A stretch of 8,021 nt of DNA from Bacteroidales bacterium (GCA_900767075.1 CAAFXX010000534.1:1-8021), one strand, 5' to 3'; numbered from the stretch's first letter, positions 1 through 5,882 are shown. Notes: generated by a model not told the origin, from the sequence alone. Program-made: numbers and translations.

Positions 1-1230
1 ATTTAACACTAAAAATTTGGTCAAGTCGCTGATTTTCAGTAACTTTATGGTATCTCACCACACATAAGGTTATGAAAATTTTCGAGCTACTTGACCAATA
101 TGAGGGCATCTGCCGGAGAGCATTCTTCGGCTGCGGTGCAAAGTTAAACAAAACTTTCAAGACTAACATCGTCGAGATACTGGTTTTAATCATGTGCATA
201 CCCAGAAAGATAAACTTTCTTCAGCTCGGACGCTACGGGCACCATGGAGAACAGTGCTACAGGCGAACCTTTAAAAAGAAATTCGACTGGCTGTGCTTCA
301 ACATGAACCTCGCCGCCGACCGTTTCCAATACGGAATGAAGAGGCCGGCGATCGCCATCGATCCGAGCTATGTGTCAAAGGCCGGAAAAAAGACCGACCA
401 TATAGGCCGCTTCTGGTCAGGATGCGCCTCCGCCGTCAGACACGGGCTTGAGATACTCGGAATCGCCCTGGTGGACGCCGACATCAAGGACGCGGTGATG
501 CTCAGGGCCGTGCAGACGCAAAACGCATCGGAACTGAAAGCCATGGATATGACATTGAGCCAGTGGTATCTGTCCGTGTTGAGGCAATACAGTGGCGAAT
601 TGCTTAGGATCACGTCGTTGCTCGTTGCCGATGCCGCTTTCTCCAACCTGCCTTTTGTCACAGGACTGAAGGAAATCGGATTCTCCCTGATAAGCCGCCT
701 GCGATCGAACGCAATGCTGTATTACATCTATGACGGACCACGCACCGGCAGACGGGGACGGCCCAAGACCAGGGACGGAAAGATCGATTTTTCCAGTCCC
801 GACAAAACCCGGATGAAGCGCGTTGACATCGATGCCTCCGAAGGCGAGGCCTATGAGCTTGTCGCATGGTGCAGGTCGCTCAAACAGAAAATACGGCTGG
901 TGATACATTATCTTCCGGACGGAGACCACCGGCTCTACTTCTCGTCAGACACCTCGGTCTGTGGCAAGGATGTCTACGACATCTACCGCACGAGGTTCCA
1001 GATTGAGTTCTGTTTCCGCGACGGACATCAGTTCACCGGACTGCTCGACTGTCAGGCACGCGATGAAAAGGCTCTCGATTTTGCATATAATGCATCCCTG
1101 GCTGCCGTCAACGTCACGAAGGTGCTGAGAAAGCAGACTCGGATACCTTTTTCTATCGGCAAGTAAATAGTTGATTGTCAATGATTTATATTGATAGTAA
1201 TTGACTATTACTGAGCGATAAAACTTAACT
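1..1230 (+). mobile_element. IS4-type insertion sequence, edges unresolved
   Basis: One transposase gene (72-1166) with short flanks defines this element. I compared the first 70 bases with the reverse complement of 1167-1230 and found no convincing terminal inverted repeat and no target-site duplication. The left end may lie outside the window, and the right end may have been lost or lie between the stop codon and the hairpin at 1239. The start at 1 and end at 1230 are therefore only outer limits. The neighbouring element genes begin right after it, so the IS probably inserted beside or into the end of the integrative element. Confidence 0.55.
72..1166 (+). CDS. IS4-family DDE transposase (possibly C-terminally short)
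   Basis: This is a 364-residue cut-and-paste transposase of the IS4/DDE_Tnp_1 type. The first catalytic Asp is D97 in AIDPSY, followed by a K/G-rich segment and the FWSGCAS motif (114-120). The second is D187 in LLVADAAF. The catalytic Glu is E312 in YRTRFQIEF, matching the Y-x2-R-x3-E signature (Y305, R308, E312) with the FRD..QF..L..CQAR block after it. The Lys usual seven residues after the Glu in the signature is His319 here. A basic RTGRRGRPK patch (224-232) lies in the insertion between the second Asp and the Glu. The protein stops soon after the conserved ASLAAVNV helix. Relatives as I remember them run roughly 50 residues further, so this copy may be truncated and inactive; I could not verify this. 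The chosen ATG gives a normal N-terminus, and no Shine-Dalgarno is evident. Confidence 0.88.
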   Translation: MKIFELLDQYEGICRRAFFGCGAKLNKTFKTNIVEILVLIMCIPRKINFLQLGRYGHHGEQCYRRTFKKKFDWLCFNMNLAADRFQYGMKRPAIAIDPSYVSKAGKKTDHIGRFWSGCASAVRHGLEILGIALVDADIKDAVMLRAVQTQNASELKAMDMTLSQWYLSVLRQYSGELLRITSLLVADAAFSNLPFVTGLKEIGFSLISRLRSNAMLYYIYDGPRTGRRGRPKTRDGKIDFSSPDKTRMKRVDIDASEGEAYELVAWCRSLKQKIRLVIHYLPDGDHRLYFSSDTSVCGKDVYDIYRTRFQIEFCFRDGHQFTGLLDCQARDEKALDFAYNASLAAVNVTKVLRKQTRIPFSIGK

Positions 1231-1238
1231 CTTACAAG

Positions 1239-1277
1239 AACGCCTCATGCTGATAACTGTCAGTGTTAGGCGTTTTT
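1239..1277 (+). terminator. Rho-independent terminator
   Basis: The arms AACGCCT (1239-1245) and AGGCGTT (1268-1274) pair perfectly. The stem continues inward through CTGA/TCAG with wobble pairs and one mismatch, for about 16 steps closed by an AACT loop. A T-run (1273-1277) follows at once. It would stop transcription coming from the IS or from the host side before the leader of the HTH gene, and it marks a plausible border between the IS flank and the integrative element. Confidence 0.75.
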
Positions 1278-1284
1278 ATGCACC

Positions 1285-1305
1285 ATTTTGTACGGATTTT
1301 GTACG
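1285..1305 (+). repeat. Direct repeat ATTTTGTACG, two copies
   Basis: ATTTTGTACG occurs at 1285-1294 and again at 1296-1305, an 11-base step (about one helical turn). It shares its TACG core with the longer tandem array 50 bases downstream. It lies in the non-coding leader of the HTH gene, so a protein-binding or recombinase arm-type site is plausible but unproven. Confidence 0.6.
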
Positions 1306-1351
1306 ACAGCGACTCATTTCACCCCAAGCGTCAGCAAGGTGGTGGAGAATG

Positions 1352-1401
1352 TGGTACGTCACGGTACGTCGTGATACGCCATGATACGATTAGTAACGAA
1401 A
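1352..1401 (+). repeat. Tandem 10-base repeat centred on TACG, five units
   Basis: TACG recurs at 1355, 1365, 1375 and 1385, with a degenerate AACG at 1395, an exact 10-base period. Units are roughly tgrTACGyca. The array ends 14 bases before the ATG at 1416 of the multi-HTH gene. One copy per helical turn places every unit on the same face of the DNA, as expected for an operator or an excision-factor site bound by a repeat-domain protein. Confidence 0.75.
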
Positions 1402-1415
1402 TTAACACGTATGAC

Positions 1416-1550
1416 ATGAGTAGCAACATCAAAGTTGAGAGAATCTGCTAATGGTGCGGAAAGAAATTTATCGCCCAGACCACAGTCACACGCTTCTGCT
1501 CGAAGCGGTGTTCGGAACGCTCGTACAAGGAGCGATTCCGTCAGAAGAAG
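1416..1550 (+). pseudogene. Zinc-ribbon N-terminus of HTH protein, interrupted by in-frame TAA
   Basis: The reading frame of the HTH protein at 1551 stays open upstream to the TAA at 1449-1451, and beyond it to the ATG at 1416. Read through the stop, it gives a CysX2Cys-X13-CysX3Cys zinc-ribbon-like head: C11 and C14 flank the stop (codon 12), and the second pair is C28 and C32, within WCGKKF and RFCSKRC motifs. Bacteroidales HTH proteins of this kind often carry such a head, where the residue after the first Cys is typically Glu (CEWCG), so a single G-to-T change of GAA to TAA would explain the break. No ATG, GTG or TTG lies in frame between the stop and 1551. The alternatives are a sequencing error or readthrough. 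Confidence 0.72.
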
Positions 1551-2327
1551 ATGGCCGTCTCAAATCAGGAGACAGCCACAAATGCCGCCAACAATAAATG
1601 GAGGGACAAAGATTTTCTGACCCCTACTCAAGCAGCTGAATTATTAGGCATCGGTAGAATGTCAATCTATCGCTATATCCGGAATGGAAAAATCAAAGTC
1701 GTCAGATTCGAGCGAAAGACCCTCATCAGCAAAGCCGATATTCAGGCGATGTTCGATTTTCTCTCACCGAAAGAAAGTGAGTCGAAAGAGTCCACTGAGA
1801 AAAAAGGAAAGTCCATCTCCGACTTTTACACCCGCGCTGAGATTCGGGAGAAATTCGGAGTCAAGGATTCGTGGATTTACAAAGTGGTCGCCGAGAACAA
1901 TGTGCCAAAGACCATTCTTCGCGGCAAAGCTTATTTCAGCAAGAGCCATATCGACCGGCTTTTCTCGGCGAGAAAGGAGAATCCGGAAATCACGGAGTGG
2001 TATTCGGTCGAGGATATTCAGGAAAAGTATGGCATGACACTCTCGGCAATTTACACTCTGGTCTCAAAAATCGGAATCCCGAAACGCAAGGAGGGACCGA
2101 AAGTATATTACTCCAAGTATCACTTCGATGTGGCGAAAGGTGCCAAGTCAGCCGAGGATGTGAATTTTATCTCAGTGGCAGATGCTATGGATAAATACTC
2201 GCTGACACGTGACCAGCTGTATCACTACGTCAAGACATACAAGATAACCAAGCTCCGATGCGGCAAGTATGTCAAGTTGAACGCCAAAGAGTTAGAGGCA
2301 TTGTTCAACCCCGAGATTCAGTTATAA
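1551..2327 (+). CDS. Four-HTH DNA-binding protein (excisionase/MerR-like repeats), N-terminally shortened
   Basis: This 258-residue protein is built from four successive HTH units of about 50 residues. Unit 1 (21-70) has FLTPTQAAELLGIG, the classic excisionase-type HTH. Unit 2 (89-140) starts FYTRAEIREKFGV, unit 3 (148-198) WYSVEDIQEKYGM, and unit 4 (205-252) FISVADAMDKYSL. Each ends in a wing-like strand (RGKAYFSKSHI, GPKVYYSKYHF, CGKYVKLNAKEL). A Ser/Glu/Lys linker (72-88) joins units 1 and 2. Proteins like this commonly sit next to a tyrosine recombinase in Bacteroidales elements, so a role in recombination directionality or integrase regulation is inferred. The start at 1551 is the first ATG after the in-frame TAA at 1449 and follows a purine-rich AGAAGAAG; the ancestral start is most likely 1416. 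The integrase begins 69 bases after the stop from its own promoter. Confidence 0.8.
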   Translation: MAVSNQETATNAANNKWRDKDFLTPTQAAELLGIGRMSIYRYIRNGKIKVVRFERKTLISKADIQAMFDFLSPKESESKESTEKKGKSISDFYTRAEIREKFGVKDSWIYKVVAENNVPKTILRGKAYFSKSHIDRLFSARKENPEITEWYSVEDIQEKYGMTLSAIYTLVSKIGIPKRKEGPKVYYSKYHFDVAKGAKSAEDVNFISVADAMDKYSLTRDQLYHYVKTYKITKLRCGKYVKLNAKELEALFNPEIQL

Positions 2328-2328
2328 T

Positions 2329-2368
2329 CCGGTGATTTTTCTCACCCGGCAACCACCATTTACCTTTG
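2329..2368 (+). promoter_or_regulatory. Integrase promoter with overlapping palindrome
   Basis: TACCTTTG at 2361-2368 matches the Bacteroidetes -7 element TAnnTTTG exactly. Twenty bases upstream lies TTTT (2337-2340), three of four matches to TTTG. A palindrome overlaps the -33 region: CCGGTGA (2329-2335) against TCACCCGG (2342-2349), with one bulged C. Its left arm plus T-run reads AAAAATCACCG on the minus strand, the motif repeated in the two arrays further right. A regulator bound here would compete with RNA polymerase. Confidence 0.6.
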
Positions 2369-2395
2369 TACCTTATAATTCTAAAACAGCATAAT

Positions 2396-3502
2396 ATGGA
2401 ATCAGCAACCATCACCAAAGTAACTCTCCGTCTGGAAAAACTGCGTAGCGGCAAACTGTCGCTCTATCTTGACTACTACCCACCCATCTGGAATCCGCAC
2501 ATCAAGAAGATGTCGCGGCGCGAGTTCCTCGGGCTCTATCTCTTCGGCAATCCGAAAGACAAATTCGAGCTTGATTACAACGAGGAAATCATGCTAAAGG
2601 CCCGTGGCATCCGTGCAACCCGTGAACTTGCAATCATCAACGAGGAGTTTGGCTTTCTTGACCGCACCAAGAAACAAGCAGACTTCCTTGAATATTTCGA
2701 GAGCAAGACCAAAGAAAAATACCAGAAATGGGAAATCGTATATAAGCACTTCAAGGACTTCTGCAATGGCAGATGCCTCATGAAAGACATGACCATCGGA
2801 TTGTGCAATGACTTCCGCACTTATATTCTCAAAATCCGTGTCAAGCAGTCCGGCAATATCATATCACGCAACTCTGCCGCCGGATATTGGTCAACGTTTC
2901 GCGCCCTGCTAAAATTGGCATATAAGGAAGGCTGGCTCCGTGAGAATGTCAACGAGTATCTTGACCGCATCGACTGGGAGGAACCGAAAATCAACTACCT
3001 CGAAATCGAGGAGGTGAAGCGCCTCGCCGCCACTCCCTGCAAAGTAGATGTGCTGAAACGAGCATCGCTGTTCGCCTGCATGACCGGGCTACGCATCAGC
3101 GATATTCTACAACTTCGTTGGGAGAATATCGAAGTGTCACCCGACGGCGGCTACTGTATGCGAATCCGCACCCAGAAAACCAAGACGCAAGCGACATTAC
3201 CGTTGAGCGATGAAGCCCTGTCATACTGCGGAGAACCTGGCCGCGGCATGGTATTCAAAGGATTGAGTCGAGCGCATACGCGCGAGCCATTTAAGAAATG
3301 GCTCAAAGATGCCGGCATCAAGAAGAAAATCACTTTCCACGGACTACGTCACACCTATGCTACATTGCTGATAACCAACGGTACCGACATCTATACCGTC
3401 AGCAAGATGCTTACGCATAAAAACGTGGCCACGACTCAGATCTACGCCGAAGTCGTGAATCAGAAGAAGCGCGATGCCGCCAACTCCATATCTTTGAAAT
3501 AA
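2396..3502 (+). CDS. int: Tyrosine recombinase / integrase
   Basis: This 368-residue site-specific recombinase would catalyse integration and excision of the surrounding element. An N-terminal arm-binding-type region (about 1-85) is followed by a SAM-like core-binding domain (about 95-190, LEYFESKTKEKYQKW onward) and the catalytic domain. The catalytic set is complete: R233 in TGLRISD, K261 or K263 in TQKTKTQ, H315 and R318 in FHGLRHTYA, H341 in LTHKNV, and the nucleophile Y350 in TTQIYAEV. The frame is open to a TTG at 2366, but that codon overlaps the -7 element TACCTTTG, so the ATG at 2396 is the likely start, about 27 bases after the promoter. Its left neighbour is the four-HTH protein. 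No tRNA or clear attachment core is visible nearby. The family is certain; the target site is unknown. Confidence 0.95.
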   Translation: MESATITKVTLRLEKLRSGKLSLYLDYYPPIWNPHIKKMSRREFLGLYLFGNPKDKFELDYNEEIMLKARGIRATRELAIINEEFGFLDRTKKQADFLEYFESKTKEKYQKWEIVYKHFKDFCNGRCLMKDMTIGLCNDFRTYILKIRVKQSGNIISRNSAAGYWSTFRALLKLAYKEGWLRENVNEYLDRIDWEEPKINYLEIEEVKRLAATPCKVDVLKRASLFACMTGLRISDILQLRWENIEVSPDGGYCMRIRTQKTKTQATLPLSDEALSYCGEPGRGMVFKGLSRAHTREPFKKWLKDAGIKKKITFHGLRHTYATLLITNGTDIYTVSKMLTHKNVATTQIYAEVVNQKKRDAANSISLK

Positions 3503-3507
3503 AAAAG

Positions 3508-3527
3508 AATTAGCATAAAAGCTAATT
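3508..3527. promoter_or_regulatory. Perfect palindrome AATTAGC/GCTAATT, operator or weak terminator
   Basis: Seven-base arms AATTAGC (3508-3514) and GCTAATT (3521-3527) enclose a six-base AT loop. It lies five bases after the integrase stop codon and over the expected -33 region of the XRE gene promoter. No T-run follows, so an operator for the XRE protein is as likely as a terminator for the integrase. Confidence 0.5.
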
Positions 3528-3544
3528 ATGTCAGAAATTTGTTA

Positions 3545-3552
3545 TATCTTTG
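3545..3552 (+). promoter_or_regulatory. -7 promoter element of the XRE gene
   Basis: TATCTTTG is an exact match to TAnnTTTG. Its last base is only four bases before the ATG at 3557, so the transcript would have almost no leader, if this element is used. No TTTG is present at the -33 spacing; that position falls inside the palindrome at 3508-3527, which could imply activator dependence or repression. Confidence 0.5.
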
Positions 3553-3556
3553 AATC

Positions 3557-3820
3557 ATGAAAACGACAGCTCAACTATTCGATGAATGTCTTACCACCAT
3601 TCAGAACGATGTCAAGATGGAACTTGATATGTCGTTTGCCCTTGCCGATAAGATTGACATGATTCTTCGGGAAAAGAATATCAGTCAAAAACAACTGGCC
3701 AAAAAGATGGGCAAAACCGAAGCCGAAGTTTCTCGATGGCTCGGGGGAACACATAACTTCACATTGAGAACCATCGCAAAGATTTCAGATGCTCTCGGTG
3801 TCACACTGCTGACAATCTAA
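3557..3820 (+). CDS. XRE-family HTH regulator, antitoxin-like
   Basis: This 87-residue protein has a Cro/C1-type HTH at about 32-83: helices in ADKIDMILREKN, the ISQKQLAKKMG turn, and the recognition helix TEAEVSRWLGG, followed by HNFTLRTIAKISDALGV, which is typical of HigA-like antitoxins and of solitary Bacteroidales XRE proteins. The N-terminal 25 residues (LFDECLTTIQNDVKMELDMSFALA) are also a conserved feature of those relatives as I know them, which supports the start at 3557 over internal Mets 21 and 25. No toxin gene lies on either side: the integrase is upstream and a small basic protein downstream. It may therefore be an orphan regulator of the element, possibly acting on the palindromes at 3508-3527 or 3879-3900. 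Confidence 0.85.
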   Translation: MKTTAQLFDECLTTIQNDVKMELDMSFALADKIDMILREKNISQKQLAKKMGKTEAEVSRWLGGTHNFTLRTIAKISDALGVTLLTI

Positions 3821-3854
3821 TCTTTATCATATATGTATAAGAATAATCTTTATC
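3818..3854 (+). repeat. Direct repeat TAATCTTTATC, two copies
   Basis: TAATCTTTATC occurs at 3818-3828 (overlapping the stop codon of the XRE gene) and at 3844-3854. The AT-rich stretch between them is near-palindromic. It may be part of a control region for the next gene, or chance in AT-rich DNA. Confidence 0.35.
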
Positions 3855-3878
3855 TCGATGCTATGTAGGTGTTTAATA

Positions 3879-3900
3879 TGCTTACGATTTGTCGTAAGCA
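3879..3900. promoter_or_regulatory. Perfect 9-base inverted repeat (operator or leader hairpin)
   Basis: TGCTTACGA (3879-3887) and TCGTAAGCA (3892-3900) are perfectly complementary around a TTTG spacer. The site sits 18 bases upstream of the ATG at 3918. No T-run follows, so it is not a terminator. It may be a dimeric repressor operator, possibly for the XRE protein next door, or an RNA hairpin in the leader of the small gene. Confidence 0.6.
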
Positions 3901-3917
3901 CAAACTCTTACATAACA

Positions 3918-4148
3918 ATGAGTCGAAGCAAAAGAAAAACTCCCATGAGTACATTCGCTGATTCTCAGAAAGAAGACAAGCGAATTGCAAACCGAATCTT
4001 CCGACATAGAGCCAAACAAGCCATCCATTCCGGCTATGAACCGCCTTACAGACTCCGTGAAGTCAGTGATGTATATGGATTTGCTGGCGATGGAAAGACA
4101 TATTGGGGATTCGATTATGAAAAAATCGACCGCTTAATGCGAAAATGA
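3918..4148 (+). CDS. Small basic protein of unknown function
   Basis: This 76-residue protein begins SRSKRKTPMS and carries many Lys/Arg in residues 3-34 (IANRIFRHRAKQAI), then PPYRLREVSDVYGFAGDGKTYWGF and a basic tail (DRLMRK). The GDGKxYWG block and basic head resemble short uncharacterised proteins I recall from Bacteroidales mobile DNA. There is no signal peptide, membrane segment or recognisable fold. An in-frame ATG exists at 3858, but it would put the perfect inverted repeat at 3879-3900 inside the coding region and add a Cys-rich, non-conserved-looking leader, so 3918 is preferred. It is closed by a strong terminator. A nucleic-acid-binding role is only a guess from its charge. Confidence 0.65.
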   Translation: MSRSKRKTPMSTFADSQKEDKRIANRIFRHRAKQAIHSGYEPPYRLREVSDVYGFAGDGKTYWGFDYEKIDRLMRK

Positions 4149-4153
4149 GCAAT

Positions 4154-4197
4154 ACGATGGAGACCTCTTTATGAAGTCTTCATCGTGTTATTTTTAT
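4154..4197 (+). terminator. Rho-independent terminator
   Basis: An 11-step stem is formed by ACGATG plus GAGAC (4154-4164) against GTCTT plus CATCGT (4176-4186), with one G-T pair and an 11-base loop. It is followed by GTTATTTTTATT. It lies six bases after the stop codon of the small gene and ends its transcription unit. Confidence 0.82.
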
Positions 4198-4228
4198 TGG
4201 ATCAACCATCTGCGTCAACGCAACACAG

Positions 4229-4285
4229 CAAAAACACCGATTATTTTACCACAAAAACACCGCTTAAAACACCACAAAAACACCG
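4229..4285 (+). repeat. Iteron-like array of CAAAAACACCG
   Basis: Three identical CAAAAACACCG copies begin at 4229, 4252 and 4275, an exact 23-base period. Half-way positions hold partial copies: AAAACACCA at 4266-4274 and a degenerate ATTTTACCA at 4243-4251, so the underlying period is about 11.5 bases, one helical turn. It lies between the terminator of the small gene and the start of the membrane protein gene, in DNA with no supported ORF. Iteron-type replication DNA, transfer-origin accessory sites or a multi-site operator would all look like this. Confidence 0.72.
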
Positions 4286-4390
4286 ATTTGCTTGCGTAGG
4301 ATTGATTTCATATTCATTATTGGTGGTGAACAATTAGCAGGGTTAAATTGTCTATAAAAGCGACGATAATTCAAAAACTCACTTTTATTT

Positions 4391-5818
4391 ATGAAGGAAA
4401 CGCCCCAGCGCTTGAGGAGCTTTGCTCCCCCTACCCGGGACAAAATTTTTATATGGAGTGCCGTGATTGCCGGATGTGGCATCATGGCATTACTTGGTCG
4501 CCATGCCGCCATAACCCGTTTCGGCACTGACGAATTTACCGGCAATGTTCTCTTTGCCGTTTTCCTTGTCCTCACAATCGGTCTATATTTCGGTTTCCAA
4601 TCGGTAATCGAAAGTCTGTTTGACAGATTATTATCAGTTTTTCAGAGAAAAAAACGAGTAGCCATTGCGAATACCACTGCCGGAGAAGAAGTAGCTGTTG
4701 AATTACCCGACGAACCGCTGGACGAGATGGACGATTCCAACGCATCAGCCGGACAAGTGATTCAGGAGGTTTTATATTATCCTGACGATGATTACCCGGA
4801 AGATTATAGCGGAGGTGAACTTGTTGAGGAGGCCAATAGCGATGAAGATGACAGATATGTTATTATAAATGGCCAAAAAGTATATGAAGGTCCCCTTGAC
4901 ATAGATGATGTTGTTTTCGTTGAACTTGAACATAACATCAAAGAATATAGCAGTTTGCAAGAACGTATAGAGTTGCGAGGCGAATATCCATATTTTGAGG
5001 ACTATATCGGCGGACATTCAGTAGAAGAAGTTACCGAATCAGATACCTTATACAACGAATGGGTAAGCCTACAGCCCAAGCATATCAAGAAAGAACTGGA
5101 ACTCGGCATCTATCGTGTACGCGCCTACCCGGAGTCTAACGACAAAATTGGCTGTTTCACAAAGACGGCGAAAGAAAACCGAATCAAAGAGGATAACGGT
5201 AATATCCGTATTGAGGAATGGGAAGAGGAAGCATATATCTCAGCTGACGGTGATGTGTATTCTCCGGAGCAGCTGGAAGCCGCTATAAATGCGATGAAGT
5301 CAGACAATGAGCAGACTGAGATTCAGAAGAAACTTCTCTCACAGCATGAACTGTGCAATGCCGCACACGAAGAACTTAAAGAGGAGGATATGAAATTCAG
5401 CATGGCTCAGATTGAGTTTCTATGCGCCTACATCACCTACATGATGCAACCGTATCTTGATGCCGACGAATTACAGAAGCTTCATCACAACGCAAAGATT
5501 TGGACAGTTCATGCCATGCCGCCTTTCACGCCGGTAAATCTCAGAAGCGACCATCTGACCAAGGAAGATTTGAAACATTTAGGCTATAATGTCGGCAAGT
5601 TCCTCAGACTTCAGGGCGGAGTCATCGCACGATTCGTCAAAAAGGTTTTTGAAAAACCGTTTGAAAGCACTCAGATCCGGACAATCGAACAGAAACTCCG
5701 AGAAAGCAAATCAACAAAAGAAAGAATCCCTATCCATACCCGTGACCAGATGGACAAACTGTTCAAGCACTTCCAGCGTTATAGCAACATCAACTTAGAC
5801 ATACTTAACAAAGCCTGA
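4391..5818 (+). CDS. Two-TM protein with large acidic soluble domain, unknown function
   Basis: This is a 475-residue protein I do not recognise. Two hydrophobic segments (about 19-36, FIWSAVIAGCGIMALLG, and about 52-69, NVLFAVFLVLTIGLYFGF) form an N-terminal hairpin, followed by a basic RKKR stop-transfer patch (86-89) that suggests the rest is cytoplasmic. Residues 99-155 are very acidic (runs such as PDDDYPEDYS and NSDEDDRY). A mostly charged central region follows, and the C-terminal part (about 312-445) is helical with a conserved look: FSMAQIEFLCAYITYMMQPYLD, then HLTKEDLKHLGYNVGKFLRLQ. The start follows an AT-rich TTTTATTT leader typical of this group. No strong promoter is seen; TTTG at 4287 with TATTCATT at 4311 is a weak candidate. 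It stands alone between two terminators, with the iteron-like array in its leader. Candidate roles are a cargo or defence protein or an accessory transfer membrane protein; nothing in the sequence decides. Confidence 0.78.
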   Translation: MKETPQRLRSFAPPTRDKIFIWSAVIAGCGIMALLGRHAAITRFGTDEFTGNVLFAVFLVLTIGLYFGFQSVIESLFDRLLSVFQRKKRVAIANTTAGEEVAVELPDEPLDEMDDSNASAGQVIQEVLYYPDDDYPEDYSGGELVEEANSDEDDRYVIINGQKVYEGPLDIDDVVFVELEHNIKEYSSLQERIELRGEYPYFEDYIGGHSVEEVTESDTLYNEWVSLQPKHIKKELELGIYRVRAYPESNDKIGCFTKTAKENRIKEDNGNIRIEEWEEEAYISADGDVYSPEQLEAAINAMKSDNEQTEIQKKLLSQHELCNAAHEELKEEDMKFSMAQIEFLCAYITYMMQPYLDADELQKLHHNAKIWTVHAMPPFTPVNLRSDHLTKEDLKHLGYNVGKFLRLQGGVIARFVKKVFEKPFESTQIRTIEQKLRESKSTKERIPIHTRDQMDKLFKHFQRYSNINLDILNKA

Positions 5819-5842
5819 AGATGGCTCTATTCTGTCATATCA

Positions 5843-5882
5843 GCGGATAACAATGGCGCAATCGCCAGAGTTATCCGTTTTT
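5843..5882 (+). terminator. Rho-independent terminator
   Basis: Arms CGGATAAC (5843-5850) and GTTATCCG (5869-5876) pair perfectly. After a symmetric 3x3 internal loop, GGCG (5854-5857) pairs with CGCC (5862-5865) around a CAAT loop. Six T follow (5877-5882). It ends the membrane protein gene 24 bases after its stop. Confidence 0.9.

Noticed and set aside
417..929. Minus-strand open frame of 170 codons inside the transposase
   Set aside because: It is antisense to a clear DDE transposase, has no recognisable domain, and reflects the GC-rich codon use of the + strand gene.
1167..1208. Possible IS right inverted repeat built from ATAGT/ACTAT and TCAAT/ATTGA
   Set aside because: The pairs are short, separated by mismatched stretches in AT-rich DNA, and do not match the left flank of the transposase.
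1263..1415. Coding reading of the leader upstream of the ATG at 1416
   Set aside because: The frame begins inside a terminator hairpin and runs through tandem repeats, with no protein-like conservation; only the part from 1416 has recognisable content.
1239..1415. tRNA-derived attachment site next to the integrase
   Set aside because: No cloverleaf, TpsiC-like arm or CCA-proximal tRNA segment could be found; the only hairpin is a terminator.
2366..2395. Longer integrase starting at TTG 2366
   Set aside because: That start overlaps the -7 promoter element at 2361-2368, so it would not be within the transcript; the ATG at 2396 fits.
4229..4285. CRISPR array
   Set aside because: Repeat units are 11 bases with 12-base intervals that themselves hold partial copies; no spacer-length unique segments and no cas genes.
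4772..5017. Minus-strand frame with hydrophobic, Ile/Phe-rich translation
   Set aside because: It is antisense to the acidic D/E-rich stretch of the membrane protein gene; GAT/GAA codons read backwards give Ile/Phe, so the hydrophobicity is an artefact.
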